Source of the DNA: Budorcas taxicolor
Taxonomy: Eukaryota > Chordata > Mammalia > Artiodactyla > Bovidae
Length of the DNA: 64,000 nt
Assembly: GCF_023091745.1 (NCBI RefSeq)
Contig: NC_068920.1
Coordinates: 119,315,622-119,379,621 of the forward strand
Reading direction: 5' to 3'
The position numbers and the translations under genes are program-made. The notes beneath the pieces were generated by a model. It ran no database searches and was not told the DNA's origin. It saw only the letters and a program-made list of their open reading frames with translations. Shown here one piece after another: positions 62,701-63,095 of this stretch (within the stretch, counting starts at the first letter, position 1; each line of letters begins with the position of its first letter).

Positions 62701-63095
62701 GGTACCTACTTTTGGTACACGAGATCAATTATTTTTACCAAGACACTGCAAAACATGTATAATCAAACCTTGCAACTCCAGGAATTTTTACTGTTTTCCA
62801 CTTGATCCTCACTTGAATCATCTGAATCTGGATAAAGATCACTATAACTTCCCTGTGGGAATAGCAAAAATAAATAAGGAAGAGTGACAGGAGGATTAAA
62901 AGATAATGTACTCTGGAATTTTGCTCCAGAGAGAAAACAAACATTTGATGATAATAATGGAAATGCAATCACCGTTGACTCTCTCCTTATTCTTCGGTTA
63001 GGTTTTCCCAGTGCTTCAATAATTTCCAGGGCATATAACAGCTTGTGAGCACTTTTAATTTTCAGCAGTTCTTTCCAATTAAGTCCATCATTACT
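1216..63095 (-). CDS. USP34: USP34 coding sequence, internal part (38 exons joined)
   Basis: USP34 is a very large cysteine deubiquitinase that removes ubiquitin from substrates. From established knowledge it stabilises axin in Wnt/beta-catenin signalling and RNF168 in the DNA-damage response. The sequence shows 38 exons on the minus strand whose phases join without a stop into 1477 codons, all with GT-AG introns. The USP Cys box (GLTNLGATCYLAS, exon 13) and His box (DGGHYYSF, exon 20) are 261 residues apart, matching recalled human Cys1903 and His2164. Flanking exons encode the long helical, armadillo-like regions. Both gene ends lie outside the window. A processed pseudogene is excluded by the introns, and USP9X or USP24 by the sequence itself. 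Residue numbers in the exon entries are recalled human numbering counted from Cys1903. Confidence 0.97.
2570..2705 (+). repeat. MIR SINE remnant
   Basis: Diverged MIR core: TAGGTACTTTATAAATATTATCTCATTTAATCC, then an AGATCACACAGAT-like segment and a GCCCAGATTTTGACC end. Confidence 0.6.
2790..2925 (+). repeat. Second MIR-like remnant
   Basis: Diverged MIR pattern: TTATTATCTCCACTTTTATT, then a TACACAGTATGGCAGAAATGGAATTCAAACACTG end. It follows the 2570 copy in the same orientation. Confidence 0.5.
4540..5400. repeat. Ancient L1M-type non-coding segment
   Basis: A colinear diverged stretch with recognisable landmarks: TGTCATGTCTCCTTAA, TTTGTAGAATGTCCCTCAAAT, CCCCAGTCCTATAATCAGCC and AACATGGATCTGGGTATTC. 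I recognise these from old mammalian L1M-class repeats; subfamily and strand are uncertain. Part of it (5190-5390) resembles 10250-10420. Confidence 0.45.
6038..6185 (-). CDS. USP34: USP34 exon 37 (about residues 2634-2683)
   Basis: A 148-nt exon of 49 codons (VIEYNPSQCLDWLAVQTPRN...AHNYPRVRT) plus T of a Ser codon. Acceptor CTTGTAG|GTGATT, donor T|GTAAGT. Helical-repeat sequence with conserved Trp residues. Confidence 0.97.
6510..6823 (+). mobile_element. Artiodactyl tRNA-Glu SINE (CHR type)
   Basis: Full-length pattern: GGCTTTCTTGGTGGTACAGTGG head, GTGGGTTCAATCCCTGG B box, CACATGCCACAGAGCAACTAAGCC body and an ACAAAAATAAATAAA tail. Confidence 0.85.
6985..7210. mobile_element. hAT-Charlie-like DNA transposon remnant
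   Basis: Contains the diagnostic core TTGGAACATAGCCATGCCCACTC, TTTTGTCTATGGCTG and CCCACAAAACCTAAAATATTTACTATCTGGCC of a non-autonomous hAT-Charlie element. Exact family not assigned. Confidence 0.6.
7617..7721 (-). CDS. USP34: USP34 exon 36 (about residues 2599-2633)
   Basis: A 105-nt phase-0 exon of 35 codons (AANPFFKLLTMLMEFAGGPP...ILQRIWE). Acceptor CTTATAG|GCAGCC, donor GAG|GTAAGT. GGPPGMPPF is a proline-rich loop between helices. Confidence 0.96.
7722..8454. other. USP34 intron, 733 bp
   Basis: AT-rich; I see no gene or recognisable repeat in it. Confidence 0.7.
8455..8499 (-). CDS. USP34: USP34 exon 35, 45-nt symmetric exon (about residues 2584-2598)
   Basis: A 45-nt phase-0 exon of 15 codons (IVSMLFTSIAKLTPE). 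Its acceptor tract on the gene strand is about eleven C, twelve T, then AG (8524 down to 8500). Donor GAG|GTATGT. The whole upstream intron is 83 bp. Confidence 0.95.
8500..8524 (-). promoter_or_regulatory. Homopolymeric splice acceptor tract of exon 35
   Basis: On the gene strand about eleven C and twelve T run straight into the AG acceptor at 8501-8500. This forms the entire polypyrimidine tract of an 83-bp intron. Confidence 0.85.
8583..8687 (-). CDS. USP34: USP34 exon 34 (about residues 2549-2583)
   Basis: A 105-nt phase-0 exon of 35 codons (GFPFLFQHIRDGINIRQTCN...NNRLAEH). Acceptor TGACAG|GGATTT, donor CAT|GTAAGT. It is flanked by the two shortest introns in the window, 85 and 83 bp. 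Confidence 0.96.
8773..8821 (-). CDS. USP34: USP34 exon 33, 49-nt (about residues 2532-2548)
   Basis: A 49-nt exon: one base of Arg plus 16 codons (HLTLSQTDMAALTGGK). Acceptor TTTCAG|GCATTT, donor AAG|GTAATA. It is followed by an 85-bp intron. Confidence 0.94.
9170..10440. repeat. Ancient L1M-type non-coding segment
   Basis: Diverged landmarks: CAATTTCCTCAAGTTTCT, TTTGAATCAGGATACAAATAAAG, CATATTCCTCTGTCCCC, CTTCCTGTAAACTGGTAGTTAAACCC and GCCCCAAACCTGGAACTGGCC. Same class as 4540-5400; strand and subfamily uncertain. Confidence 0.45.
11628..11772. repeat. Compound microsatellite (GT/AC, CG-rich, AC, TC)
   Basis: A run of GTGTGTGCACACACGCAC, then GCGCATGCATGCGCCTGCGCGCGCGCG, then (AC) about 13 units and (TC) about 20 units. 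The low-complexity reading frames over it (Arg-Glu, Thr-His or Leu-Ser runs) are artefacts. Confidence 0.9.
11811..11887 (+). mobile_element. Internally shortened tRNA-type SINE
   Basis: GGAATTTTTTGGCAGTCCAATGG, GTTAGGACTC and GCAAGCCAAACCATGCGGCC plus an A-rich tail match an artiodactyl tRNA-derived SINE with the central part missing. Confidence 0.65.
11925..12225 (-). repeat. Ancient L1 fragment, antisense
   Basis: CTGCAATGGAGTACTC, TGTTTATAAACACTGCTTCAATAAATA and AGAAGTGGGGTTGCTAGGTTAAA match the reverse complement of an old mammalian L1 3' region. Subfamily not assigned. Confidence 0.5.
12410..12561 (-). CDS. USP34: USP34 exon 32, acidic Glu tract (about residues 2482-2532)
   Basis: A 152-nt exon of 50 codons plus AG of Arg. 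It encodes PQVEVLSEEEG followed by seven consecutive Glu and DILSLAEEK, then ALEKMIALVALLVEQSRSE. Acceptor TTCTAG|CCTCAA, donor AG|GTGAAA. The GAA/GAG run (about 12497-12541) is a coding trinucleotide tract. Acidic runs of this kind are usually disordered interaction segments. Confidence 0.96.
13070..13255 (+). repeat. MIR SINE
   Basis: Clear MIR core: TTTATGCCTCAAGTTCCCTGTCTGTAAAATGGAGATAACAACAGTACTTACCTC, then CAGGGTTGCAACAAGAATTTAATAAG. Confidence 0.8.
13573..13842 (-). mobile_element. Bov-A dimer SINE with target-site duplication
   Basis: Two Bov-A units in antisense (GCTTCAGTACTGTCCGACTC and GCTCAGTCGTGCCCAACTC). They are flanked by a perfect 13-bp duplication TAATATCAGGGCT at 13560-13572 and 13843-13855. 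Confidence 0.93.
13951..14025 (-). CDS. USP34: USP34 exon 31 (about residues 2457-2481)
   Basis: A 75-nt phase-0 exon of 25 codons (SQFLLSLQAISTMVHFYMGT then KGPEN). Acceptor TTTTTAG|AGCCAG, donor AAT|GTAAGT. A 99-bp intron separates it from exon 30. Confidence 0.95.
14125..14293 (-). CDS. USP34: USP34 exon 30 (about residues 2400-2456)
   Basis: A 169-nt exon, one base of Gly plus 56 codons (SDDMDASVEDIGGRSCVTRF...YEFAKMGEEE). Acceptor TTTCAG|GTCTGA, donor GAG|GTAAGG. Hydrophobic helices (VRTLLLIMEHG) of the armadillo-like type follow an acidic start. Confidence 0.95.
14294..14665. other. USP34 intron, 372 bp
   Basis: No gene or recognised repeat. Confidence 0.7.
14666..14751 (-). CDS. USP34: USP34 exon 29 (about residues 2372-2400)
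   Basis: An 86-nt exon of 28 codons (MFQRLCIHVIQRLRPVHAHL...QPGMED) plus GG of Gly. Acceptor TTGTAG|ATGTTT, donor GG|GTAAGA. Confidence 0.95.
15184..15360 (+). mobile_element. tRNA-Glu SINE, shortened CHR type
   Basis: GGGACTTCCTTGGTGGTCC head, CAATGCAGGGGACACAGG, TTGATCCCTTGTGGGGAACTAAG and CAACTAGAGAAGCCCCGTG. Confidence 0.8.
15380..16110 (+). mobile_element. Old L1 3' region
   Basis: Diverged L1 ORF2 end and 3' UTR: ATGAAAAGATGTTCAATATC, TTCACACCCATTAGGATGGC, AGTGTTATTCAAACTAGC, TATGGAATATTATTTTGCAG and GGTGGCCAGGGGCTGAAG. Reading frames are broken. Confidence 0.8.
16637..16717 (-). CDS. USP34: USP34 exon 28 (about residues 2345-2371)
   Basis: An 81-nt phase-0 exon of 27 codons (WFLDRMADDDWWPMQILIKC then PNQIVRQ). 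Acceptor TTACAG|TGGTTT, donor CAG|GTAAGA. The DDDWWPM motif is an acidic, aromatic turn between helices. Confidence 0.96.
16718..18453. other. USP34 intron, 1.7 kb
   Basis: Contains one Tigger-like DNA transposon remnant (17484-17687); otherwise AT-rich with no gene. Confidence 0.7.
17484..17687. mobile_element. Tigger/MER-type DNA transposon remnant
   Basis: Contains GACCCTCTGTATCTGAGATTCC and TTAACCAACCACAGATTGTA and ends in GTTCAAACCCCTGCTGTCCACGGGTCAACTG. It is flanked by TA dinucleotides, the expected Tc1/mariner target. Family tentative. Confidence 0.6.
18454..18519 (-). CDS. USP34: USP34 exon 27 (about residues 2323-2344)
   Basis: A 66-nt phase-0 exon of 22 codons (PTMLQWIELLTKQFNNSQAA then CE). 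Acceptor TTTTTAG|CCCACA. The donor region GAG|GTGAGGTGAATA contains GAGGTGAGGTG; only the first GT keeps the conserved CEWFLD junction. Confidence 0.95.
18610..18657 (-). CDS. USP34: USP34 exon 26, 48-nt symmetric exon (about residues 2307-2322)
   Basis: A 48-nt phase-0 exon of 16 codons (LSTSFVLETFIHSKEK). Acceptor TTGCAG|TTAAGC. The donor AAG|GTGCAT departs strongly from consensus, so skipping is plausible and would stay in frame; this is inference. Confidence 0.94.
18747..18822 (-). CDS. USP34: USP34 exon 25 (about residues 2281-2306)
   Basis: A 76-nt exon, one base of Gly plus 25 codons (FMWQLCSCIPSTLPDPKAVS then LMTAK). Acceptor TTCTAG|GTTTAT, donor AAG|GTAAGT. It lies in the post-catalytic helical region. 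Confidence 0.95.
18918..18982 (-). CDS. USP34: USP34 exon 24 (about residues 2260-2281)
   Basis: A 65-nt exon of 21 codons (WIWHDNMQFLQDKNIFEHTY then F) plus GG of Gly. Acceptor TCTTCAG|TGGATT, donor GG|GTAAGT. It is the first of four exons separated by introns of only 95, 89 and 90 bp. Confidence 0.95.
19588..19855 (-). mobile_element. Artiodactyl tRNA-Glu SINE (CHR type), antisense
   Basis: Reverse-complement pattern: TTTTGGCTGTGCTGGGGTC start, GGGATCTTCCTGGACCAGATC, and the GGTTCTGAACCACTCTACCACCACAGGGAGGTCCC head at the right. Confidence 0.85.
20299..20394 (+). mobile_element. Bov-A fragment
   Basis: TTTTTGCCTGGAAAATTCCATGG, GAGGAGCCTGGCAGGC and GCAAAGAGTCAGACACAACTGAGCAACT; no tRNA head. 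Confidence 0.8.
21106..21438 (+). mobile_element. Artiodactyl tRNA-Glu SINE (CHR type)
   Basis: CTGGGACGTCCCTGGTGGTTCAG head, GGGTTCAATCCTTGATGCAGGAAGATCC, AGCAACTAAGCCCGTGGGCC body and an AT-rich tail. Confidence 0.87.
21616..22597 (+). mobile_element. 5'-truncated ruminant L1, 3' end
   Basis: Covers the L1 ORF2 C-terminal region and 3' UTR, closely similar to 43960-44940, with several small deletions. Near-duplicate flanks CAAACATTTTAT (21604-21615) and CAAACAATTTTAT (22598-22610) look like an imperfect target-site duplication. ORF2 is broken. Confidence 0.88.
23061..23165 (-). mobile_element. SINE inserted in the Tigger-like element (first)
   Basis: Antisense tRNA-type SINE ending CTCTAGACCACCAGGGAAGTCCCT. 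Flanked by an 11-bp duplication with one mismatch (ACAGTTGACCC at 23050-23060, ACAGCTGACCC at 23166-23176). Confidence 0.85.
23471..23692 (-). mobile_element. SINE inserted in the Tigger-like element (second)
   Basis: Antisense CHR-type SINE: T-rich start, GCTGCAGCATGCGCGATG, CAGGTCCCTGATCAAGGATC and CTGAACCATCAAGGAAGTCCC end. Confidence 0.82.
24867..24962 (-). CDS. USP34: USP34 exon 23, end of catalytic domain (about residues 2228-2259)
   Basis: A 96-nt phase-0 exon of 32 codons. THSAYMLFYKR is the conserved last strand of the USP fold (AYMLFY), followed by the acidic linker MEPEEESGKEYKFDVSSELL. Acceptor TTGAAG|ACCCAC, donor GAG|GTATGA. The next intron is 5.9 kb and repeat-rich. Confidence 0.96.
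25071..25124 (-). CDS. USP34: USP34 exon 22, catalytic domain (about residues 2210-2227)
   Basis: A 54-nt phase-0 exon of 18 codons (TKTYDSVTDKFMDFSFEK). Acceptor TATACAG|ACCAAG. The donor AAG|GTAGCC is weak. A 108-bp intron separates it from exon 23. Confidence 0.95.
25125..26309. other. USP34 intron, 1.2 kb
   Basis: AT-rich; I see no gene and no repeat I can name. Confidence 0.7.
26310..26388 (-). CDS. USP34: USP34 exon 21: third triad residue (about residues 2183-2209)
   Basis: A 79-nt exon, one base of Trp plus 26 codons (YLFNDAEVKPFDSAQLASEC then FGGEMT). In KWYLFNDAEV the residue after Phe is Asn, where USP7 has the catalytic Asp. USP34 therefore appears to use a Cys-His-Asn triad like USP2; this assignment is by motif alignment. 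Acceptor CTTTAG|GTATCT, donor ACG|GTAAGT. Confidence 0.96.
26454..27353 (+). mobile_element. BovB (RTE) retrotransposon 3' fragment
   Basis: Encodes decayed reverse-transcriptase C-terminal sequence (AESEEELKNLLMTVKEESEK, then PTKVCIVKAMVFPVV) and ends in the BovB 3' sequence related to Bov-A (TTCATGGGACATGACTTAGCGACTAAACAAC). Several frameshifts and stops are present, so it is inactive. Confidence 0.92.
27756..27849 (-). mobile_element. Bov-A fragment with target-site duplication
   Basis: Antisense Bov-A (GAAGTTGCTTAGCTGTGTGC, ACCAGGTTCCTCCGTCCATGC) flanked by TTCTGCTAA at 27747-27755 and 27850-27858. Confidence 0.82.
28467..28620 (-). CDS. USP34: USP34 exon 20: catalytic His box (about residues 2132-2183)
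   Basis: A 154-nt exon that finishes a Gly codon, has 50 codons and ends with TG of a Trp codon. The His box reads GVTVHTGTADGGHYYSFIRD; the His of GGHYYSF is the general base (His2164, 261 residues after the Cys). Acceptor TTTCAG|GTTTTA, donor TG|GTGAGT. Confidence 0.97.
28621..30602. other. USP34 intron, 2.0 kb
   Basis: Contains a Bov-A dimer (30143-30409). 29990-30135 has an L2-like 3' end (CCATGTTTATCTCATTC, GTCCCCAATGCCTAGAACAG). Otherwise unassigned. Confidence 0.65.
30143..30409 (-). mobile_element. Bov-A dimer SINE, antisense, with 13-bp duplication
   Basis: Two antisense Bov-A units flanked by perfect GCAACACAGTCCT at 30130-30142 and 30410-30422. It lies 193 bp from exon 19, on its downstream side in gene orientation. 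Confidence 0.95.
30603..30775 (-). CDS. USP34: USP34 exon 19, catalytic domain (about residues 2074-2132)
   Basis: A 173-nt exon: one base ending Arg, 57 codons, one base starting Gly. It encodes ACFKKLPRILSFNTMRYTFN, the USP strand equivalent to LPxxLxxxLKRF with MRY in place of KRF, then MMKEKVNTHFSFPLRLDM. Acceptor TTTCAG|AGCATG; donor G|GTAATG is weak. The exon lies between oppositely oriented Bov-A dimers (30143-30409 minus; 31914-32187 and 32333-32612 plus). Confidence 0.96.
31090..31905 (+). mobile_element. BovB (RTE) retrotransposon 3' fragment
   Basis: Reverse-transcriptase C-terminal sequence in two frames (31163-31399 and 31285-31791, e.g. MVSPVVTYGCESWTVKKAEH, then RIDAFELWCWRRLFRVPWT) and the BovB 3' end (GGACACGACTGAGCGACTGAACTGA). 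Frameshifted and inactive. Confidence 0.93.
31914..32187 (+). mobile_element. Bov-A dimer SINE (first of two)
   Basis: Two Bov-A units and an AGCAGCAGCAGCA tail. GCATATCA at 31906-31913 and 32188-32195 is the probable target-site duplication. It inserted immediately after the BovB 3' end. Confidence 0.92.
32333..32612 (+). mobile_element. Bov-A dimer SINE (second of two)
   Basis: Near-copy of the element at 31914, with an (AGC) tail. Flanked by perfect AGAAGTATGAT at 32322-32332 and 32613-32623. Confidence 0.95.
34168..34262 (-). CDS. USP34: USP34 exon 18, finger region (about residues 2043-2074)
   Basis: A 95-nt exon of 31 codons plus AG of an Arg codon. ESLDEVTIKDTLEGDNMYTC is followed by SHCGKKVRAEK. 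YTCSHCGKK is a CxxC zinc-ribbon half that pairs structurally with exon 17. Acceptor AAACAG|GAATCT, donor AG|GTATGC. Confidence 0.96.
34569..34642. repeat. Compound microsatellite TC-TA-TG
   Basis: CTCTCTCACTCTCTCTCTC, then TATATATATATATA, then TGTGTGTGTGTATGTGTATATAC. It lies in the intron between exons 17 and 18. Confidence 0.85.
34691..34768 (-). CDS. USP34: USP34 exon 17, finger region (about residues 2017-2042)
   Basis: A 78-nt phase-0 exon of 26 codons, DCEHVSQTAEEFYTVRCQVA then DMKNIY. Acceptor ACTAG|GATTGT, donor TAT|GTGAGT. In many USPs this position holds the first CxxC of the zinc ribbon. Here only DCEH is present, so the first metal pair is not a canonical CxxC. Confidence 0.95.
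34864..34920 (-). CDS. USP34: USP34 exon 16, catalytic domain (about residues 1998-2016)
   Basis: A 57-nt phase-0 exon of 19 codons (KNTVKSLFGGVITNNVVSL). Acceptor TTTAAAG|AAAAAT with a T-rich but purine-interrupted tract, donor TTG|GTAAGT. LFGGVITNN is the beta-strand leading into the finger subdomain. It is flanked by introns of only 90 and 95 bp. Confidence 0.95.
35011..35157 (-). CDS. USP34: USP34 exon 15, catalytic domain (about residues 1949-1997)
   Basis: A 147-nt phase-0 exon of 49 codons starting ESECKAYNPRPFCKTYTMDK and ending IEEMSPEL. Acceptor TCACAG|GAGAGT, donor CTG|GTTAGT. The GEQKDMTEFF segment corresponds to the QQDAxEF box of USP enzymes, here in a divergent form like that of USP9X and USP24. 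Confidence 0.96.
35158..37159. other. USP34 intron, 2.0 kb
   Basis: Contains one Bov-tA (35358-35570). 36480-36800 is GA-rich with a GGGTGAGGCTGG block and may be an ancient repeat I cannot assign. No gene. Confidence 0.65.
35358..35570 (+). mobile_element. Bov-tA SINE
   Basis: GGACTTCCCTGGTGACTCAGTGG head, GGGTTCAACCCCTGGGTTGGG B box, and a Bov-A body ending GAGTCAGACACAACTGAGTGACTAAGC. Confidence 0.93.
37160..37225 (-). CDS. USP34: USP34 exon 14, catalytic domain (about residues 1927-1948)
   Basis: A 66-nt phase-0 exon of 22 codons (YSEDMKHKTTLLELQKMFTY then LM). Acceptor TTACAG|TATTCT, donor ATG|GTATGT. It encodes the USP thumb helix after the Cys box, where LxELQxMF is typical of the family. 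Confidence 0.96.
37226..39382. other. USP34 intron, 2.2 kb
   Basis: Contains one old L1 3' end (37868-38205); remaining sequence is AT-rich and unassigned. Confidence 0.7.
37868..38205 (+). mobile_element. Old L1 3' UTR fragment
   Basis: AAGACATTATGCTAAGTGAAATAAG, ACTCCACTTACGAGGTACTCAGAG, GGTTGCAAGGGATATGGG and TACACTTATAAATGGTTAATAGG are typical of an old L1 end. Confidence 0.8.
39383..39546 (-). CDS. USP34: USP34 exon 13: catalytic Cys box (about residues 1873-1926)
   Basis: A 164-nt exon carrying the nucleophile of the USP domain in GLTNLGATCYLAS (Cys1903). The codon count uses the first AG of a CAGCAG acceptor at 39549-39544. With the second AG the exon starts at 39543 and loses one Ala (QSAHAPYKW becomes QSHAPYKW); I recall the human reference as the shorter form. 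The donor AAG|GTACAG is weak. The DYWPHEDV segment before the Cys box completes the N-terminal edge of the domain. Skipping this exon would remove the nucleophile and shift the frame. Confidence 0.97.
39543..39549 (-). promoter_or_regulatory. USP34: Tandem NAGNAG splice acceptor of exon 13
   Basis: The gene strand reads TTTTTTCAGCAG|CTCACG. Using the first AG starts the exon at 39546 and adds Ala; using the second starts it at 39543. Both keep the frame because the split Ser codon becomes TCA or TCT. Confidence 0.85.
39547..40061. other. USP34 intron, 515 bp
   Basis: AT-rich with a short tandem duplication at 39938-39990; no gene. Confidence 0.75.
39938..39990. repeat. Tandem duplication, 27-bp unit
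   Basis: CGTATGAATGATGAATTCTG followed by TCTTTAT is repeated once with one substitution (ATGATG to ATGGTG). Confidence 0.85.
40062..40245 (-). CDS. USP34: USP34 exon 12 (about residues 1812-1873)
   Basis: A 184-nt exon of 61 codons (EFLRDIFNLLFLLPSLKDRQ...HNWVMAQHMQ) plus one base T of a split Ser codon. Acceptor CCCCCAG|GAATTT, donor T|GTAAGC. It is the last exon before the catalytic domain. It precedes a tandem NAGNAG acceptor, so the split Ser codon can be read as TCA or TCT. Confidence 0.96.
40860..41530 (+). repeat. Possible ancient solo-LTR-like segment
   Basis: GGGTATAAAACCTCC (40996) resembles a TATA box. CTGAATAAAAGTTTTG (41449) resembles a polyadenylation signal about 450 bp later, followed by TGAGTCCTTTGGGTCCTTC. 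No terminal inverted bases or duplication were confirmed, and the family is unknown. Confidence 0.3.
42083..42281 (-). mobile_element. Bov-tA SINE, antisense
   Basis: Antisense Bov-A body (CATGTCTGACTC, TGGAATTCTCCAGGCAAGAATACTGGAG) and tRNA head at the right (CTAAAGCCACAAGGGAAGCCC). Flanked by ATATTAACA at 42074-42082 and 42282-42290. Confidence 0.92.
43713..45072 (+). mobile_element. 5'-truncated ruminant L1 with target-site duplication
   Basis: A young-looking L1 3' part. A 176-residue frame at 44000-44530 encodes the ORF2 C-terminus with the Cys-rich motif CWRGCGEKGTLLHCWWEC. The 3' UTR and A-rich tail (about 44950-45035) follow. A perfect 15-bp duplication AAAAATTACATATTG sits at 43698-43712 and 45073-45087. 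Between the A-rich tail and the duplication is about 35 nt of non-L1 sequence. Inactive because of the 5' truncation. Confidence 0.93.
45845..45965 (-). CDS. USP34: USP34 exon 11 (about residues 1771-1811)
   Basis: A 121-nt exon: one base finishing Ser, then 40 codons (REILDHQDGNIEDDGLTGLL...FKFSREGQ). Acceptor TTTGTAG|CAGGGA, donor CAG|GTTGGT, which is weak at position +3. It joins EFLRDIF in exon 12 across 5.6 kb of intron that contains an L1. Confidence 0.95.
46057..46112 (-). CDS. USP34: USP34 exon 10 (about residues 1753-1771)
   Basis: A 56-nt exon of 18 codons (TTLLDLDALARHLADCIR) plus AG of a split Ser codon. Acceptor TATTAAG|ACAACA, donor AG|GTAAAA. Only a 91-bp intron separates it from exon 11. 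Confidence 0.94.
46576..46700 (+). mobile_element. tRNA-type artiodactyl SINE, short
   Basis: GGATTCACAGTACAGTGGTTAGGACTCC head, GTGTGGGTTCAGTCTCTGATTGGGG and GCCATGCGGCACGGCC plus an A-rich tail. Confidence 0.75.
47030..47172 (+). mobile_element. Old L1 3' end
   Basis: ACTGTGGTAATCATTTCATGATGTATATAACTC and ATGTCAATTATAACTCGGTAAAACTG match old L1 3' termini. Confidence 0.7.
47947..48051 (-). CDS. USP34: USP34 exon 9 (about residues 1718-1752)
   Basis: A 105-nt phase-0 exon of 35 codons (IDDYEEEPMLKPGCKEYFWL...IHIKDASQ). Acceptor TTAATAG|ATAGAT, donor CAG|GTATGT. The acidic start (IDDYEEE) is followed by an aromatic helix. Confidence 0.95.
48052..48993. other. USP34 intron, 942 bp
   Basis: AT-rich; no gene or repeat recognised. 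Confidence 0.7.
48994..49146 (-). CDS. USP34: USP34 exon 8 (about residues 1667-1717)
   Basis: A 153-nt phase-0 exon of 51 codons (TAVRHESCNGLYKLSLSG...FLPDAQALKPIR). Acceptor CATTTAG|ACTGCA, donor AGG|GTAAGA. It contains a GGDS turn followed by a hydrophobic helix (FLLLAASTLLKFL) of helical-repeat type. Confidence 0.96.
49147..50148. other. USP34 intron, 1.0 kb
   Basis: AT-rich; no gene or repeat recognised. Confidence 0.7.
50149..50273 (-). CDS. USP34: USP34 exon 7 (about residues 1625-1666)
   Basis: A 125-nt exon with two bases finishing a Val codon, then 41 codons (SHYSMWLLVSWAHCCSLV...LTLLIPE). Acceptor CTTTAG|TTTCAC, donor GAG|GTAAGC. The Trp- and Cys-rich hydrophobic start followed by amphipathic helices fits the helical-repeat region before the catalytic core. 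Confidence 0.95.
50432..50472 (-). CDS. USP34: USP34 exon 6, 41-nt small exon (about residues 1611-1625)
   Basis: This is the smallest exon in the window, at 41 nt: the last base of a split Arg codon, 13 codons (VLKAQSDHRSRHE) and the first base of a Val codon. Acceptor TTACAG|AGTTTT, donor G|GTAAGG. Skipping it would shift the frame. It joins exon 7 across a 158-bp intron. Confidence 0.94.
50473..53186. other. USP34 intron, 2.7 kb
   Basis: AT-rich throughout. 52600-53140 has the look of an old interspersed repeat ending CAAATTAAAATTTTTAAAC, but I cannot name it. No gene. Confidence 0.6.
53187..53269 (-). CDS. USP34: USP34 exon 5 (about residues 1584-1611)
   Basis: An 83-nt exon of 27 codons plus two bases (VFLVLVQGTSLIQRL...DNLAP, then AG of an Arg codon). 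Acceptor TTTTAAAG|GTATTT, donor AG|GTATGA. The Arg codon is completed by the first base of exon 6. Confidence 0.95.
53660..53770 (+). repeat. MIR-like remnant
   Basis: CAAGCTGTATGACTCTAATACTG and TTCTCAGTTCTTAATCTATGTAATAGG resemble the MIR core. Weak. Confidence 0.45.
53898..54240 (+). mobile_element. Artiodactyl tRNA-Glu SINE (CHR type)
   Basis: GGAGCTTCCCTGGTGGCTCAGTGG head, CACATGCCATGGAACTAAGCCC, ACAACTACTGAAGCCTGCG, and a GCAACAAAGACCCAGAGCAG then A/T-rich tail. Confidence 0.87.
54835..54945 (-). mobile_element. tRNA-type SINE fragment, antisense
   Basis: CAGCTTGCAGGATCTTAACTCCC, CAGGGACGGAACCTGAGTCC and CACTGAGCCGTTAGGGAATTTCC. Confidence 0.82.
55430..55548 (-). mobile_element. tRNA-type SINE fragment, antisense
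   Basis: GGGTTGTGCCATGCAGCTTGTGGGATC, GACCAAGGATCAAACCTGGGCC and CATTGAACCACCAGGGAATTG. Confidence 0.83.
55777..56096 (+). mobile_element. Bov-tA SINE interrupted by an inverted Bov-A
   Basis: The sense tRNA head and Bov-A body run from 55777 to about 55932 and resume at about 56048 (GCCATGGAGTCACAAAAGAATCGGACACGACTTAG). Between them lies an antisense Bov-A unit (CACTTCAGTCGTGTCCGACTC ... AGAACACTGGAGTGGGCT). Confidence 0.85.
55933..56047 (-). mobile_element. Nested inverted Bov-A unit
   Basis: Antisense Bov-A preceded by TAAGCTAAGCTAAGG. CCATAG on the left and CCATGG on the right may be a short duplication. Confidence 0.8.
56476..56676 (-). CDS. USP34: USP34 exon 4 (about residues 1517-1583)
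   Basis: A 201-nt phase-0 exon of 67 codons. It begins WQLDCLACLLKLICQF and ends HIPRLTE. Acceptor TCCACAG|TGGCAG, donor GAG|GTAAAG. The middle is basic (SHRKRTWPGKSRKAAGDHAK) between hydrophobic helices; a surface loop or nuclear-targeting role is only inference. The intron on its 5' side is 5.5 kb and filled with nested LINEs. Confidence 0.96.
57450..57860 (+). mobile_element. Old L1 ORF2 end/3' fragment
   Basis: AAATTGGATAGCCATATGGAAA, CTCAAAATATACCACAGATCTAAATGTAAAAGG and GAACACATAGGAGAATATC match the diverged C-terminal part of L1 ORF2. Frames are broken. Confidence 0.7.
57951..58170 (-). mobile_element. BovB 3' end inserted antisense in L1
   Basis: The reverse complement encodes the end of BovB ORF2 (LDGITDSMDMSLSELQELVM). 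Flanked by perfect AATCGAACTTT at 57940-57950 and 58171-58181. Removing it restores continuous L1 sequence. Confidence 0.95.
59564..60135 (+). mobile_element. BovB 3' end inserted sense in the same L1
   Basis: Encodes reverse-transcriptase C-terminal sequence (VMYGCESWTVKKAERRRIDA, then LDGITDSMDMGLGELRELVM) in a frame open to 60130, and ends GGACACGACTGAGAGACTGAACTGA. Flanked by ACCATCCAAA at 59554-59563 and 60136-60145. 5'-truncated, so inactive. Confidence 0.95.
62165..62251 (-). CDS. USP34: USP34 exon 3 (about residues 1488-1516)
   Basis: An 87-nt phase-0 exon of 29 codons (FVAAGGLQQLLEIFNSGILE...ESWTV). Acceptor TTACAG|TTTGTT, donor GTG|GTAAGT. The GGLQQLL stretch is typical of armadillo/HEAT-like helices in giant USPs such as USP9X and USP34. 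It joins directly to WQLDCLA in exon 4. Confidence 0.95.
62252..62768. other. USP34 intron, 517 bp
   Basis: AT-rich with short GTGTGTGTAAG repeats near 62333-62360 and an A-run near 62565; no gene. Confidence 0.75.
62769..62852 (-). CDS. USP34: USP34 exon 2 (about residues 1460-1487)
   Basis: An 84-nt phase-0 exon of 28 codons, rich in Ser and Asp (GSYSDLYPDSDDSSEDQVEN). The acceptor is CCACAG|GGAAGT. The donor AAG|GTTTGA is a poor 5' splice site. The acidic, serine-rich composition suggests a disordered, possibly phosphorylated linker; this is inference. At 84 nt the exon could be skipped without a frame change. Confidence 0.94.
62973..63095 (-). CDS. USP34: USP34 exon 1 of 38 in window (about residues 1419-1459)
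   Basis: This 123-nt exon encodes 41 complete codons (SNDGLNWKELLKI... to ...RRIRREST), phase 0 at both ends. The acceptor is TTTAAG before AGTAAT and the donor is ACG|GTGATT, a weak match to consensus. It lies in the helical region upstream of the catalytic domain. It is the first exon in transcript order visible here; the preceding exon lies beyond position 64000. Confidence 0.93.

Noticed and set aside
1216..63095. Processed pseudogene of USP34
   Set aside because: Thirty-seven GT-AG introns, intact phases and conserved active-site motifs show a normal intron-containing gene.
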